Source: Trachythela sp. YZ-2020 (Eukaryota > Cnidaria > Anthozoa > Malacalcyonacea > Clavulariidae). Taken from it: DNA of 64,000 nucleotides. A program made the translations under genes and the position numbers. This document shows, piece after piece, positions 12,468 through 23,320 of the stretch. The notes below the pieces were generated by a model. The model saw nothing but the letters and a program-made list of their open reading frames with translations. It did no database searches and was not told the DNA's origin. The first letter of the stretch is position 1. The number at the start of each line of letters is the position of its first letter. Where the stretch lies: contig JADLSH010000316.1 in the NCBI GenBank assembly GCA_016169945.1, positions 124,001 to 188,000 on the forward strand. Reading direction: 5' to 3'.

Positions 12468-12985
12468 TTCCGGCTTTTACAGATTCCGGGTTTTACAGAT
12501 TCCGGGTTTTCCAATTCCGGCTTTAACAGATTCCGGCTTTTACAGTTCCGGCTTTTACAGATTCCGGTTTTTACAGTTCCGGGTTTTACAGATTCCGGGT
12601 TTTACAATTCCGGCTTTTACAGATTCCGGCTTTTACAGTTCCGGGTTTTACAGATTCCGGGTTTTACAGTTCCGGGTTTTACAGATTCCGGGTTTTACAA
12701 TTCCGGGTTTTAAAGATTCCGGCTTTTACAGTTCCGGGTTTTACAGATTCCGGGTTTTACAGTTCCGGGTTTTACAGATTCCGGGTTTTACAGATTCCGG
12801 GTTTTACAGATTCCGGGTTTTACAGTCCCGGGTTTTACAGATTCCGGGTTTTACAATTCCGGCTTTTACAGATTCCGGCTTTTACAGTTCCGGGTTTTAC
12901 AGATTCCGGGTTTTATAGTTCCGGGTTTTACAGATTCTGGGTTTTACAATTCCGGGTTTTAAAGATTCCGGCTTTTACAATTCCG
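12468..12985 (+). repeat. TTCCGGGTTTTACAG minisatellite
   Basis: About 33 tandem copies of a 15-16-bp unit, (A)TTCCGGGTTTTACAG, lie here, with GGC/GGG variants. 16-bp and 15-bp forms often alternate, giving a 31-bp higher-order period. The 177-aa open frame across it is simply the repeat read through and I do not treat it as a gene. A shorter array of the same unit, in the same orientation, lies at 60970-61195. Confidence 0.9.
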
Positions 12986-13106
12986 GGATTCCTTTCCTCG
13001 TTCCGTTCCTTGGTTCCCCCCCCCGTTCCTTGTTTTACAGATAGCCAAAAATAAAATAGGGTCATTCCATTATTTAATGCATGCAGTCAAGACAAGCCGG
13101 TAAGCC

Positions 13107-13828
13107 CACAGGAGGCCCAGGCTCTATTTGCCCGCGCCCGCCTGTGACTTCCTTATAACGAGGGAAGGAAGGAAACATTGAGACCAAAATAGCCCAGACT
13201 TGGCATATTTTACACGAAACTCTCCTCGATTTTCCGCCTTTAAATGCATTTCTTTCGAGATTAATCGATATCCCCCGCATGAATGATACCGTACAACTCT
13301 CAAAACAACGATGCTTTAATCAAAGAGCTTAAATTCGCTCTAAAATCCGTGAGGGAATGACCAAATTTGACAAAAATATATCCGCGTGCCAGGTTTGCTG
13401 GTCAAAAACCGGAAGTCGTTGAACAACTCAAAATACACTCAAACCAGATTGGACAACTTTGAAATTTTTGTTGATATTCGTTGTCCAATCAGGTTTGAGT
13501 GTATTTTGAGTTGTTCAACGACTTCCGGTTTTTGACCAGCAAACCTGGCACGCGGATATATTTTTGCCAAATTTTGTCATTCCCTCACGGATTTTAGAGC
13601 GAATTTAAGCTCTTTGCTTAAAGCATCGTTGTTTTGAGAGTTGTACGGTATCATTCTTGCAGAGGATATCGATTAATCTCGAAAGAAATGCATTTAAAGG
13701 CGAAAAATCGAGGATAGTTTCGTGTAACGTATGCCAAGCCTGGGCTATTTTGGTCTCAATGTTTCCTTCCTTCCCTCGTTATAAGGAAGTCACAGGCGGG
13801 CGCGGGCAACAGAGCCTGGGCCTCCTGT
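13107..13828. mobile_element. 0.72-kb palindrome, foldback P-type element
   Basis: The left arm (about 13106-13464) and right arm (about 13472-13830) are near-perfect inverted copies of ~360 bp around a few-base loop near 13468. The ends read CACAGGAGGCCCAGGC and GCCTGGGCCTCCTGTG. GGTAAGCC occurs at 13099-13106 and 13829-13836, consistent with an 8-bp target duplication. The outer ~295 bp of the right arm recurs at 19492-19786 fused to a P-type transposase fragment. I therefore infer that the palindrome is two copies of one P-element end joined head to head. It has no coding capacity. Confidence 0.75.
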
Positions 13829-13872
13829 GGTAAGCCAAGTTACGATAAGTAATCCTGTATATTTACAAGGTT

Positions 13873-15952
13873 GCATATTAAATTGTTCTTATTAAATTAG
13901 CGTACAAAGTCTTATTGAATATTGAAGTTTTAATGTAGACAAGTCATTCTCGTCATTTGCCATTTTGCGATGCTTTTGATTTTTCTTCCGCAAACAGTTT
14001 AAAGAATATAATTAAAGTCAAAATACCAATAATAGTCAAAATACCAATAGTCAAAATACCAACAAAATATTTAATAGTCAAAATACCAATAAAATTAACC
14101 ACATAGAGTGAACTAACTCGTTACAAATCCACAAAAAGAATACACATGTCAATACCAAGCACACAAAAATACTCGTCTGGCTATCCTGAAAACTATCCGC
14201 AATTCCTCGTAACGTTTAAACCCCCAAACCCCAAAGTTAGTTATTGCAGTTCGTTGACTATCCTTGCTGGTCGTGAATTTCCCAATTCAATTGAAAATCC
14301 TCTTAAAAGTTTTCATTTATCCTGTCTTAGAGACGCTTTTTTTCCCTTTTGCGAAGTATTTTGTTGTCACTCTTGAATGTCCGCCATGACAAGCAGCCGT
14401 ATTATTCAGATCAGTGGGAGGTCCACCCATGAAACATAGCCACGCGCCATCAACTTTGGTTTCGCATAGCTTTCCTTTTTTCCCGGGTGTAATAAATAGC
14501 CGAGCGGAATTAGTAACCTCGCTCCGGGCTATCGCCCTGCTGAAATTTTTTCCTATAATTTTGTCCAAGGCCCCCTTAAATAAGTATATCTTTTTGGTGA
14601 CGTGTGACCTTTGATTGTCAAAATTAATTTTATCACTTGTTGTGCATTCGATGACAAAATTTATCAGTCAAATAATATTCTCTACATTTCACATTTGTCA
14701 ACCGACGCAGCCTGTATACTTTGTATATTGTACACTGTATAAATATGCAGTGGATGTACTGATGTGCATATAGATATGGGACCAGTAATTAGGGACCAGT
14801 AATTAAGGGGAAATCTGTATTTAATAAGTTGTTTTTGATTAAATTTTAAAGAATTTCCGGCTTTTCCTGGTAATTAAAACAGACTTCCCAGAAAAGAATA
14901 GAAAAAATAATAGCTAAACAGAAAGTACAACAAAAAAACTGACAGTATATAGACGAAGTAGTTTTGTTTATCAGCTTAATATAGTTAGTAATAATCTCAA
15001 AATTTTTTTACTATTTGTGCCCTATCAAGTTCCGAACAGATCTTTCATTCCCAACTCGCATGCTTGGTTTAAATAAAAATGGCAAAACAATATGACTAGC
15101 GATCTATTCAGATCAAATATTTCGTGAGCTAACTGTTGCCTCAACAGAATATGTCACTAACCTTTGTTAATATATAATAGTACATTATTTGATTGATATC
15201 ATTCAATTATGAATATTATTTTGTGCGGAAGCGTATATTGAACGGATCGCGAATTTATTTTGCCTTTTGCCGTTTGGTATTCTTTAGCTACTAATTTTGT
15301 TAAAGCTAGTTACTAACCTGTCAATGTGTCACAGCTTTCGAATTCAATGAATCTTTTCCTAGTAAGCAAACGAAGTAAACATGTAGTGAACAATATTAGG
15401 CCCAATTATTGCCACTTCAAAGCGATTAGTTAATATTGCGAACAGAATCAGATAATACATGCACCAATATTGAGTGGGCACCAACTCAATTGCATGGAAG
15501 CCACGGGTGAGATGCGGATGACTAGTCGTCAGTTATTTAAAGAAGCGAACAATTTTGAATGTGTTATGCGAAATTGTGAAATAATATAATTTCAGCAGTT
15601 CAGGGATTTGATTTCGAAACTGAGAAAATGCTACTTTCTTCCACATGAAGACATTTTGCAGTTTGTTTATACCTTCTACTAGGAATACAAGCATGCATCA
15701 ACCTCTCGCATTATCAACTTGAACAACTATAGTTTTCAAACTTTATCAATTATCATCAGGCAATATAGTCGGCCGGCCAAGCTATCGAACGGTGCAAGTT
15801 GATGGCAACTTCGTGTTAGAAGCTGGCAACAAACATATTCATACTCAGATAGATGTAGAGAAAAAGGTTTGAGTTGTTGCCAAACCGAAAAATCAATTTT
15901 TAAGTGAAAAATCGAGAGTTTTTAGGCCGCCTTCCCGCAACGTCGCGGCACA
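13873..15952 (+). repeat. 6-kb unit, partial copy (unit A)
   Basis: The first 2.08 kb of the tandem unit, starting at GCATATTAAATTG. It stops inside the left arm of the inverted-repeat module, where unrelated sequence begins at about 15953. It is the most diverged copy. It has an expanded block at 14010-14095 and lacks the TGTACAT expansion, and the short frame near 15470-15590 is broken. Confidence 0.85.
14010..14095 (+). repeat. Expanded AGTCAAAATACCAATA repeat
   Basis: About five variants of AGTCAAAATACCAATA lie in tandem, where each full unit has a single copy (for example 19965-19982). The expansion is private to unit A. Confidence 0.8.
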
Positions 15953-16600
15953 GAGGAAAGACTGTACAGAGAGACCACTTCCGTCGGAAGCTTTGAATTT
16001 TTTGGGTTCGCGCATGTCGCCTTGCGCATGTTTGGCCGCCATTTTGCTAGCCAGTCGATTTCTCATAAACAATATGCATAGATAAGGAGTAACAGTGAAA
16101 ATGGGCCAATATCGCTCAGTTATGACCTCAAATTTAAAATCTATGGTTGATATGGGAAAATATGAGGTAATTGATCGTTTTTACCTTCGTTGTGGCATTA
16201 TATAATCATTTTTAAAGCCGAATTTAAATATTTTATTGTGTCTCTATGAAGCTAGTGACGGCCTGTGCTGGCGTACGCGTGATGTTGCCTAAATAATTTT
16301 ACTTCTGTTCTTCAGTTTGAGTAAAAATGTTAACGAGAGTTTAATATAATGTATTTCTTTCCATTCTCGTTTTTACCAGTTTATTCTTGACAGAATATAA
16401 CCGAATAAAGCACCATGTTTATGGCCATAGTATTGCTTAAAATTTAAATATAAAATATGTTTGTGGTATAACATTGTCCTGTCCAGTTCCAAATCCAACG
16501 ATGATTTTGTTAAAAAGTGGACAACCTTAACAGTTTCTTGATATTAAATACATTAGTCTCTTGGCTTTACTCCCGTTACTTGTTTTGTTCAATCAATCTG
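15953..16600. other. Unassigned sequence with a promoter-like patch
   Basis: This sequence is unrelated to the 6-kb unit and begins abruptly after GTCGCGGCA. A CpG-containing patch at 15975-16050 includes GCCGCCATTTT (YY1-like on the minus strand). A short frame starts at ATG 16101 (MGQYRSV...) and meets a GAG|GTAATTG donor-like site near 16167. This could be a first exon, but nothing downstream supports it. Confidence 0.2.
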
Positions 16601-17990
16601 TTTTAGATACTCTAAAACTACTAGGCATGTTTCCCTGTGGTGTGAAGCTGTGTAAAACTTCTATCAAAATCTAAGTACACCATTAAGCACCATTTCACGT
16701 GCACCTCCTCTCATCTCACCTAGGGATGGGCGATACCAGCTTTTTTGGTTTCGATACGATACCAGTTCGATACCATGAATTTTGGTCGATACCGATACCA
16801 AAATCGATACCGATACTCAATTTTTTCCAATTATTAAAAGAACTTTTAAAACAAGAACATTAATGTTAACAAGTGAAAGAATACTCTACCTGGAGTACCT
16901 GCCAAATAATCGCACATAACAATTGCAATTATGATTTTAAATCTAAACAATATCAACGTGTTCAATGTTTTCCTTAAATATATTGCTAATTAGCACATGT
17001 TTTTGTTTAAACATATTGTGAATAAAGATTAACATATACCTTCATCCATAATTCATCATATTTTTTGTCTTTTAAAATTACACAATCTCCGGCCACGAGG
17101 TGAAAAGTTTTCAAACTTCGAAGAGCGAGTTCATACAACTGTGCATCATGAAGTATTAAGCGATTGCTCAGGAATACTGACCAAAAACATCGCAGGCTCA
17201 AGTGGTATCGAATTACCGATACTTTTTGCGAGTATCGGAAGTATCGATACTTTTGTAAGTATCGATGATTTCGATACTTTATCGATAGTATCGCCCATCC
17301 CTAATCTCACCTACTGTATTTGATGCAGTAAATGTGGGATGCTCTATATTGGTGAAACTGGTAGATATTTAAGGATAAGGTTTGGTGAGCACCGTCATGC
17401 TGTCGTAAACAATGATGCTAAACAACCTGTTGCCAGACATTTCAACACTGGCAATCACAGTGTTTCAGATATGAAATTCGAGCTCTGTGCCCCATTTCAG
17501 GTAGTAATGATAGCCACAAAAGCCAATAAATGCATCTAATTTCCCAACTTGGCACCATTCATCCTCTCGGCATTAATGAGCGCCTCTCTTACATTTAACT
17601 CCTATCTGTTTATGCCTGCCATCAGCAGATACTCTACATCTCACCTCCTCTAATATTTTGTTCCTTGTTTTCTGTCTTTCTTGCTTTGTTATCTTTGTTC
17701 GCTGCTCCTTATATGCTAATATATTTTGTGATGTGATTTCCATATTTTGTTTATAGTTTGTTTTGATTAAATCCATCTGATTGGTTTATTTTTTATCAAG
17801 TGATTGCTTTTGTATTCACTATAAAAGCACATGGTTTCCCCCGACCCATTCTACTAACTTCCAGACAAAGGGCCTTCGCTCGAAACGTCGAAGTTCTCAT
17901 TGTATTTTTCAGGTAGTTTTACACAACAGTCAACCGCCGTATTTGCTATACTCTACCCACACTGGCACCACACGTTCGAGATACTATAAA
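16600..17990 (+). pseudogene. Penelope-like element 3' remnant (GIY-YIG)
   Basis: The left part (16640-16712) reads GMFPCGVKLCKTS, the Cys-rich linker typical before the endonuclease. The right part (17312-17640) has YCI, a TGA stop, CSKCG and LYIGETGRYLRIRFGEH. These are the CxxC pair and the GIY-YIG nuclease core of Penelope-like elements. After a frame change it ends with QLGTIHPLGINERL, the usual C-terminus. A 3' region to about 17990 contains the motif GGGCCTTCGCTCGAAACGTC seen in related elements. Upstream reverse transcriptase is absent. Lesions are two stops in the linker, a TGA between the two CxxC cysteines, a frameshift near 17510, and a MITE inserted at 16721-17303. The element is dead. 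Confidence 0.8.
16721..17303. mobile_element. 583-bp hAT-type MITE, exact 8-bp TSD
   Basis: The terminal inverted repeats are TAGGGATGGGCGATA and TATCGCCCATCCCTA. Subterminal clusters of CGATACC/ATCGATAC lie at both ends. ATCTCACC is exactly duplicated at 16713-16720 and 17304-17311. The 8-bp duplication and GGGATGGGCGATA-type ends fit a non-autonomous hAT element. The interior has no coding capacity. It is inserted in the Penelope-like linker, so it is younger than that element. Confidence 0.92.
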
Positions 17991-18019
17991 TTACTGTAGA
18001 CTACAGGTGGGTAACCTTA

Positions 18020-19491
18020 ATGTACTTTCTACTTTTTTTGTTCTTGCAGGATGAGAACTTTCGGTTGGCAAACTTAATGCTGTAGTAGATTCTCATTCGC
18101 ATGCTTTGAAGAAACAGAGTAAGTTCCTGTTGTCACTAAGGTCGTCTGTGACCACAGCTGCTCTGCATGTTGAACACTCATGACATTTGAAACATTTCTG
18201 GAGTAAGTACCCAGCAACATAGGCAATTGGATTGTCCTTCAGTAGGTTCTCGCTAACCTCGTTCTCACGATAATCTTCATTTCCAATGTCCAAGCTTGGT
18301 GCTGTGTTTGGTGGGGCAGCCATAGCAGGAACATTCTTCTTCTTCGATTTAGTTTCAGCAAATTGGGCAAGTAGGTTGTCAAAATCATCAGCACAATTCC
18401 CTGTTGATGAATTCAAGAATGAGCTGAAAAACAACTTCCTGAAAGCACGTGTGAACTGGATTGGGGTTGGATTATCACTGTTACCACCTTGCTGACGAAT
18501 GGAACCAAAGACGTTTTCTATCGGATCAGTTTTTAACCTTCTGGTGAGAAGAAATTTGAAGCCATGGTTTTGTTGAAGTTGATCCCAAATTGAAAGAATG
18601 GCTTTGATAGTAACCAACCATCCCTTAAGGCACTTGATCCTACCAGTGACTTCCTCATTTCCTTGAAACACTTTCAACTCCTTGATAAAGGTGAAAGCTT
18701 GCTCCAAATAACTTTGGTGGGAAGAGGTTGTTGTCAGGGCACGTTTCAATGCTTTAGGCGAGTTGATCGTTGAAACATTGACACAATCGAATAAGGAGTC
18801 AAACTTGAAAATAAGTTCAGCAGTTCCCATAGCTGATGATGAGAGACCCCCAACACTCACATACGTACATAGCGATGCAGCTACTGTGTGACTTAAGATT
18901 TGTGTAGCATATTTCACCTTCATTTTGCAAAAATTGTTTGGTCGAATATGTTTGTCTGTTAGCTTAGGGGCAGCTCTGATGGGTAGCTCCTTATCTTTCT
19001 TGTAGAACACTTCTATGTCTTTCCACTGTGCGGTGTGCTGACCAAACTTGAATGTGTACTTGATCAGGTTGTTCCGGATACACTTGATCAGATGTGGCGG
19101 ATCAAACATCAGGAAATACTTCTTCTTGTTGTGGATAAACCATGGCCTTTCTGGAGTAACACCCAAGTGGTTAGCCAGGCTTTGGAAGTTGCTGCCCATA
19201 TCTGACATAACAACAATGACGTTAAGACCAATCCCTTCAACTTTATTGATGGCGTCTTTCATCAACTCCTCCATCTCCTCCCTTGGACATCCTCCATTAA
19301 CCAAGGCGTAGCCAAGAGGCTGCTTCCACTTTCCCGAGAAGTGCCTGATTTGCCACTTTGTTGGTTCGGGTTCCACTTCCAAAATCTTCGAGACCAACAA
19401 TTCTATCCTTCTGTATGTCATAATACAGGTTAGTTTTAAGTGATATCTCGTCCATGCAAAGTGTACATAGCTTCTCTTGCTCATTCATGCT
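18020..19491 (-). pseudogene. P-type (THAP9-like) transposase fragment
   Basis: The protein reads from 19491 down. The first part (19491 to about 19340) has CMDEISLKTNLYYD and IVGLEDFG, containing the first catalytic Asp (codon 19450-19452) of the RNase H-like core. A frameshift near 19340 moves the reading to the long frame 18093-19484. That frame contains GKWKQPLGYAL, VVMSDMGSNF (second Asp) and FDPPHLIKCIRNNL, then the helical insertion region, and ends NRNLLCFFKACE with a stop. Similar reading continues briefly after the stop. The N-terminal THAP DNA-binding domain is missing. Coding sequence joins the P-type end arm directly at 19491/19492, which implies internal deletion. P-type transposases cut and paste with 8-bp duplications, which matches the palindrome at 13.1 kb. 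This copy cannot make a working enzyme. Confidence 0.85.
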
Positions 19492-19786
19492 ACCAGCAAA
19501 CCTGGCACGCGGATATATTTTTGCCAAATTTTGTCATTCCCTCACGGATTTTAGAGCGAATTTAAGCTCTTTGCTTAAAGCATCGTTGTTTTGAGAGTTG
19601 TACGGTATCATTCTTGCAGAGGATATCGATTAATCTCGAAAGAAATGCATTTAAAGGCGAAAAATCGAGGATAGTTTCGTGTAACGTATGCCAAGCTTGG
19701 GCTATTTTGGTCTCAATGTTTCCTTCCTTCCCTCGTTATAAGGAAGTCACAGGCGGGCGCGGGCAAATAGAGCCTGGGCCTCCTGT
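19492..19786. repeat. P-type element end (single arm)
   Basis: Matches 13535-13828, the outer part of the palindrome's right arm, ending in CCTCCTGTGGTAAGCC. It lies upstream of the transposase fragment and would be the 5' end of that element. No matching opposite end is visible between 15.95 and 18.02 kb, so the element is truncated or rearranged. Confidence 0.75.
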
Positions 19787-20207
19787 GGTAAGCCAAGTTA
19801 CGATAAGTAATCCTGTATATTTACAAGGTTGCATATTAAATTGTTCTTATTAAATTAGCGTACAAAGTCTTATTGAATATTGAAGTTTTAATGTAGACAA
19901 GTCATTCTCGTCATTTGCCATTTTGCGATGCTTTTGATTTTTCTTCCGCAAACAGTTTAAAGAATATGTCAAAATACCAATAAAATTAACCACATAGAGT
20001 GAACTAACTCGTTACAAATCCACAAAAAGAATACACATGTCAATACCAAGCACACAAAAATACTCGTCTGGCTATCCTGAAAACTATCCGCAATTCCTCG
20101 TAACGTTTAAACCCCCAAACCCCAAAGTTAGTTATTGCAGTTCGTTGACTATCCTTGCTGGTCGTGAATTTCCCAATTCAATTGAAAATCCTCTTAAAAG
20201 TTTTCAT

Positions 20208-20465
20208 TTATCCTGTCTTAGAGACGCTTTTTTTCCCTTTTGCGAAGTATTTTGTTGTCACTCTTGAATGTCCGCCATGACAAGCAGCCGTATTATTCAG
20301 ATCAGTGGGAGGTCCACCCATGAAACATAGCCACGCGCCATCAACTTTGGTTTCGCATAGCTTTCCTTTTTTCCCGGGTGTAATAAATAGCCGAGTGGAA
20401 TTAGTAACCTCGCTCCGGGCTATCGCCCTGCTGAAATTTTTTCCTATAATTTTGTCCAAGGCCAC
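20208..20465 (-). CDS. Unknown 85-aa frame, kept in all units
   Basis: A frame of 85 codons starting MALDKIIGKNFSR, with a central LFITPGKKGKLCE and GAWLCFMGGPPTDL. It is present in units 1-4 (also 26247-26504, 32305-32562, 38340-38597) and nearly intact in unit A (14317-14568). In unit 3 a 2-bp loss upstream lengthens the frame to 112 codons (32305-32643). No family is recognised. Because the units are nearly identical, retention is not evidence of selection. It may be an exon or a chance frame. Confidence 0.15.
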   Translation of the reverse strand: MALDKIIGKNFSRAIARSEVTNSTRLFITPGKKGKLCETKVDGAWLCFMGGPPTDLNNTAACHGGHSRVTTKYFAKGKKSVSKTG

Positions 20466-21659
20466 CTTAAATAAGTATATCTTTTTGGTGACGTGTGACC
20501 TTTGATTGTCAAAATTAATTTTATCACTTGTTGTGCATTCGATGACAAAATTTATCAGTCAAATAATATTCTCTACATTTCACATTTGTCAACCGACGCA
20601 GCCTGTACATTGTACATTGTACATTGTACACTGTATAAATATGCAGTGGATGTACTGATGTGCATATAGATATGTATCGAAGCTACATTAGGGACCAGTA
20701 ATTAAGGGGAAATCTGTATTTAATAAGTTGTTTTTGATTAAATTTTAAAGAATTTCCGGCTTTTCCTGGTAATTAAAACAGACTTCCCAGAAAAGAATAG
20801 AAAAAATAATAGCTAAACAGAAAATACAACCATCGCTACAAAAAAACTGACAGTATATAGACGAAGTAGTTTTGTTTATCAGCTTAATATAGTTAGTAGT
20901 AATCTCAATTTTTTTTTACTATTTGTGCCCTATCAAGTTCCGAACAGATCTTTCATTCCCAACTCGCATGCTTGGTTTAAATCAAAATGGCAAAACAATA
21001 TGATTGGCGATCTATTCAGATCAAATATTTCGTGAGCTAACTGTTGCCTCAACAGAATATGTCACTAACCTTTGTTAATATATAATAGTACATTATTTGA
21101 TTGATATCATTCAATTATGAATATTATTTTGTGAGGAAGCGTATATTGAACGGATCGCGAATTTATTTTGCCTTTTGCCGTTTGGTATTCTTTAGCTACT
21201 AATTTTGTTTAAAGCTAGTTACTAACCTGTCAATGTGTCACAGCTTTCGAATTCAATGAATCTTTTCCTAGTAAGCAAACGAAGTAAACATGTAGTGAAC
21301 AATATTTGCCACTTCAAAGCGATGAGTTAATATTGCGAACAGAATCAGATAATACATGCACCAATATTGAATTTAGTGGGCACCAACTCAATTGCATGGA
21401 AGCCACGGGTGAGATGTGGATGACTAGTCGTCAGTTATTTAAAGAAGCGAACAATTTTGAATGTGATATGCGAAATTGTGAAATATAACTTCAGCAGTTC
21501 AGGGATTTGATTTCGAAACTGAGAAAATGCTACTTTCTTCCACATGAAGACATTTTGCAGTTTGTTTATACCTTCTACTAGGAATACAAGCATGCATCAA
21601 CCTCTCGCATTATCAACTTGAACAACTATAGTTTTCAAACTTTATCAATTATCATCAGG

Positions 21660-23320
21660 CAATATAGTCGGCCGGCCAAGCTATCGAACGGTGCAAGTTG
21701 ATGGCAACTTCGTGTTAGAAGCTGGCAACAAACATATTCATACTCAGATAGATGTAGAGAAAAAGGTTTGAGTTGTTGCCAAACCGAAAATGAAATTTTT
21801 AAGTGAAAAATCGAGAGTTTTTAGGCCGCCTTCCCGCAACGTCGCGGCAACTAAACTTCAAACGATTGCCGAAAATTACGTTGCTATGCTACAAGTTTCT
21901 TTGCTCTGATTGGTCATCAATAACGTTCGCTTAATTAGTCGACCAATGAGCGAATGTAAAAGTGTGTGCACTTCCGGTTTTGTATTCACGACATAAAAAA
22001 ACTGAGAAGATCGACGGAATAACAATTTCGATTTCAGCGAGATTTAGGTAACTTTTTCGTGTTAAAGCCATATACACTTCATAAACATATTGTACTCCAT
22101 TCAGCGACAATGACTTCGCCATAGTGTGTCAAATTTATTTTATTGTTGTTCCAATACTTTGACTATTTTGTCAAGTATTTTTCAATGTTTAATACGCCCA
22201 GAATCAAATTATAATATTGAGTGCTGAAAATTTACAAAAATAAATGCTAAATTATAATATATTTATCGATGTTAGTATGGTCAAACATAAACTAAGATTT
22301 GGTGGACATTTGCAGCAATATAATCGGCGTTTCTTTTGCAAAACATTCACATTAAGAGTTAGGTCAACAAAATATCATATTTCCCAATCTACTGTAGCAC
22401 AACTTACTAGAATATTATAATCACTGACACTGTGCATGCTTGCATGAATGCCAATGACCTGCTCCTGTCAATTTATATCGTATTCTTTTTGACAGTCTTG
22501 TATAGACTTTTATAAAGCCAGCTTTTAGTTCAAATTAGCCTGTAATAGTTGTTTTCCTCAAAATTATAGAGTAACACTGGCCAAGTCTAGTTTACTCCAA
22601 GTTGCTTTATGGATTTTATATGGCAAATGAAATACATAGCCTTGAATTATGTGCGTTTCTTAATATATAATCGCACGAAGTTTACGGCAAAATATGTCAG
22701 TTGTGTATATTTTCTATTAGTTGTAATCCGTGACTTAGATTGTATTTATTAATCTAGACAACTACGAACACTCAAATATCCTAACAAAGGCAAGTACCAG
22801 ACAAGTAGAATCTAACGGTCAGAAAAAGTACGAAGAATTTTGGCACAAGAATAAATTAAATTTGACACAAAGGGTCAAATCAGTGTCACTGAACAAAATA
22901 CAATATGTTTACGGAATATATATGGCTTTAACACGAAAAATCTTACCTAAATATCGCTGAAGTCGTAAGATTTTGCAAGTTTCTTCCTCGGTCTTCTCAG
23001 TTTGTTTACATTGTGAATACAAAACCGGAAATGCACACGCGTTTACGTTCGCTCATTGGTCGACTAATTAGGCGATGACCAATCAGAGTAATGAAACTTG
23101 TAGCATAGCAACGTAATTTTCGGCAATCATTTGAAGTCTAGTTGCCGCGACGTCGCGGGAAGGCGCCCTAAAAACTCTCGATTTTTCACTTGGCAACAAC
23201 TCAAACCTTTTCTCTACATCTATCTGAGTATGAATATGTTTGTTGCCAGCTTCTAACACGAAGTTGCCATCAAACGTTTATAGAGGCACTTTTTTATATC
23301 TTGGCCGGCCGACTAATATC
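21660..23320. mobile_element. Inverted-repeat module, unit 1
   Basis: Two imperfect inverted arms of about 470 bp (21660-22145 and 22845-23320) are bounded by GTCGGCCGGCC and flank a ~700-bp AT-rich spacer. Both arms hold CCAAT-type sites (CTGATTGGTC and GACCAATGAGCG at about 21906-21955), an ETS-like CACTTCCGG and a CpG block around GCGACGTCGCGG. Reading outward from the spacer, both arms encode a related peptide (YVYEVYMALTRK on the left from ATG 22122 minus; YVYGIYMALTRK on the right, plus). It could be a non-autonomous transposon with long TIRs or an inverted duplication of a promoter and first exon. No TSD was found. Confidence 0.6.

Larger units (their letters stand above)
13535..15952 (+). 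repeat. Direct duplication with 19492-21848
   Basis: From ACCAGCAAACCTGGCACGCG (one base in) to GTCGCGGCA the sequence matches 19492-21848. The match covers the outer P-type arm, the flank GGTAAGCCAAGTTACG and the head of the 6-kb unit. The two copies differ by microsatellite expansion, small indels and point changes. This shows that the arm, the flank and the unit head duplicated as one block. Confidence 0.85.

Noticed and set aside
12385..12918. 177-codon frame rich in FRVLQIPGFT repeats
   Set aside because: It is the minisatellite read through in one frame. Other frames give similar peptides, and the second locus (60909-61291) behaves the same way.
12468..12985. CRISPR-like regular repeats
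   Set aside because: The units are contiguous 15-16 bp copies without unique spacers, in a eukaryotic context.
14146..14376. 76-codon plus-strand frame (MSIPSTQ...) repeated in all units
   Set aside because: No family resemblance. It partly overlaps the minus-strand 85-codon frame, and near identity among units makes its retention uninformative.
21306..21488. 60-codon frame (PLQSDELILRTESD...) in each unit
   Set aside because: It starts at TTG, not ATG, is broken in unit A and has no recognisable domain. It may be an exon scrap, but I cannot support that.
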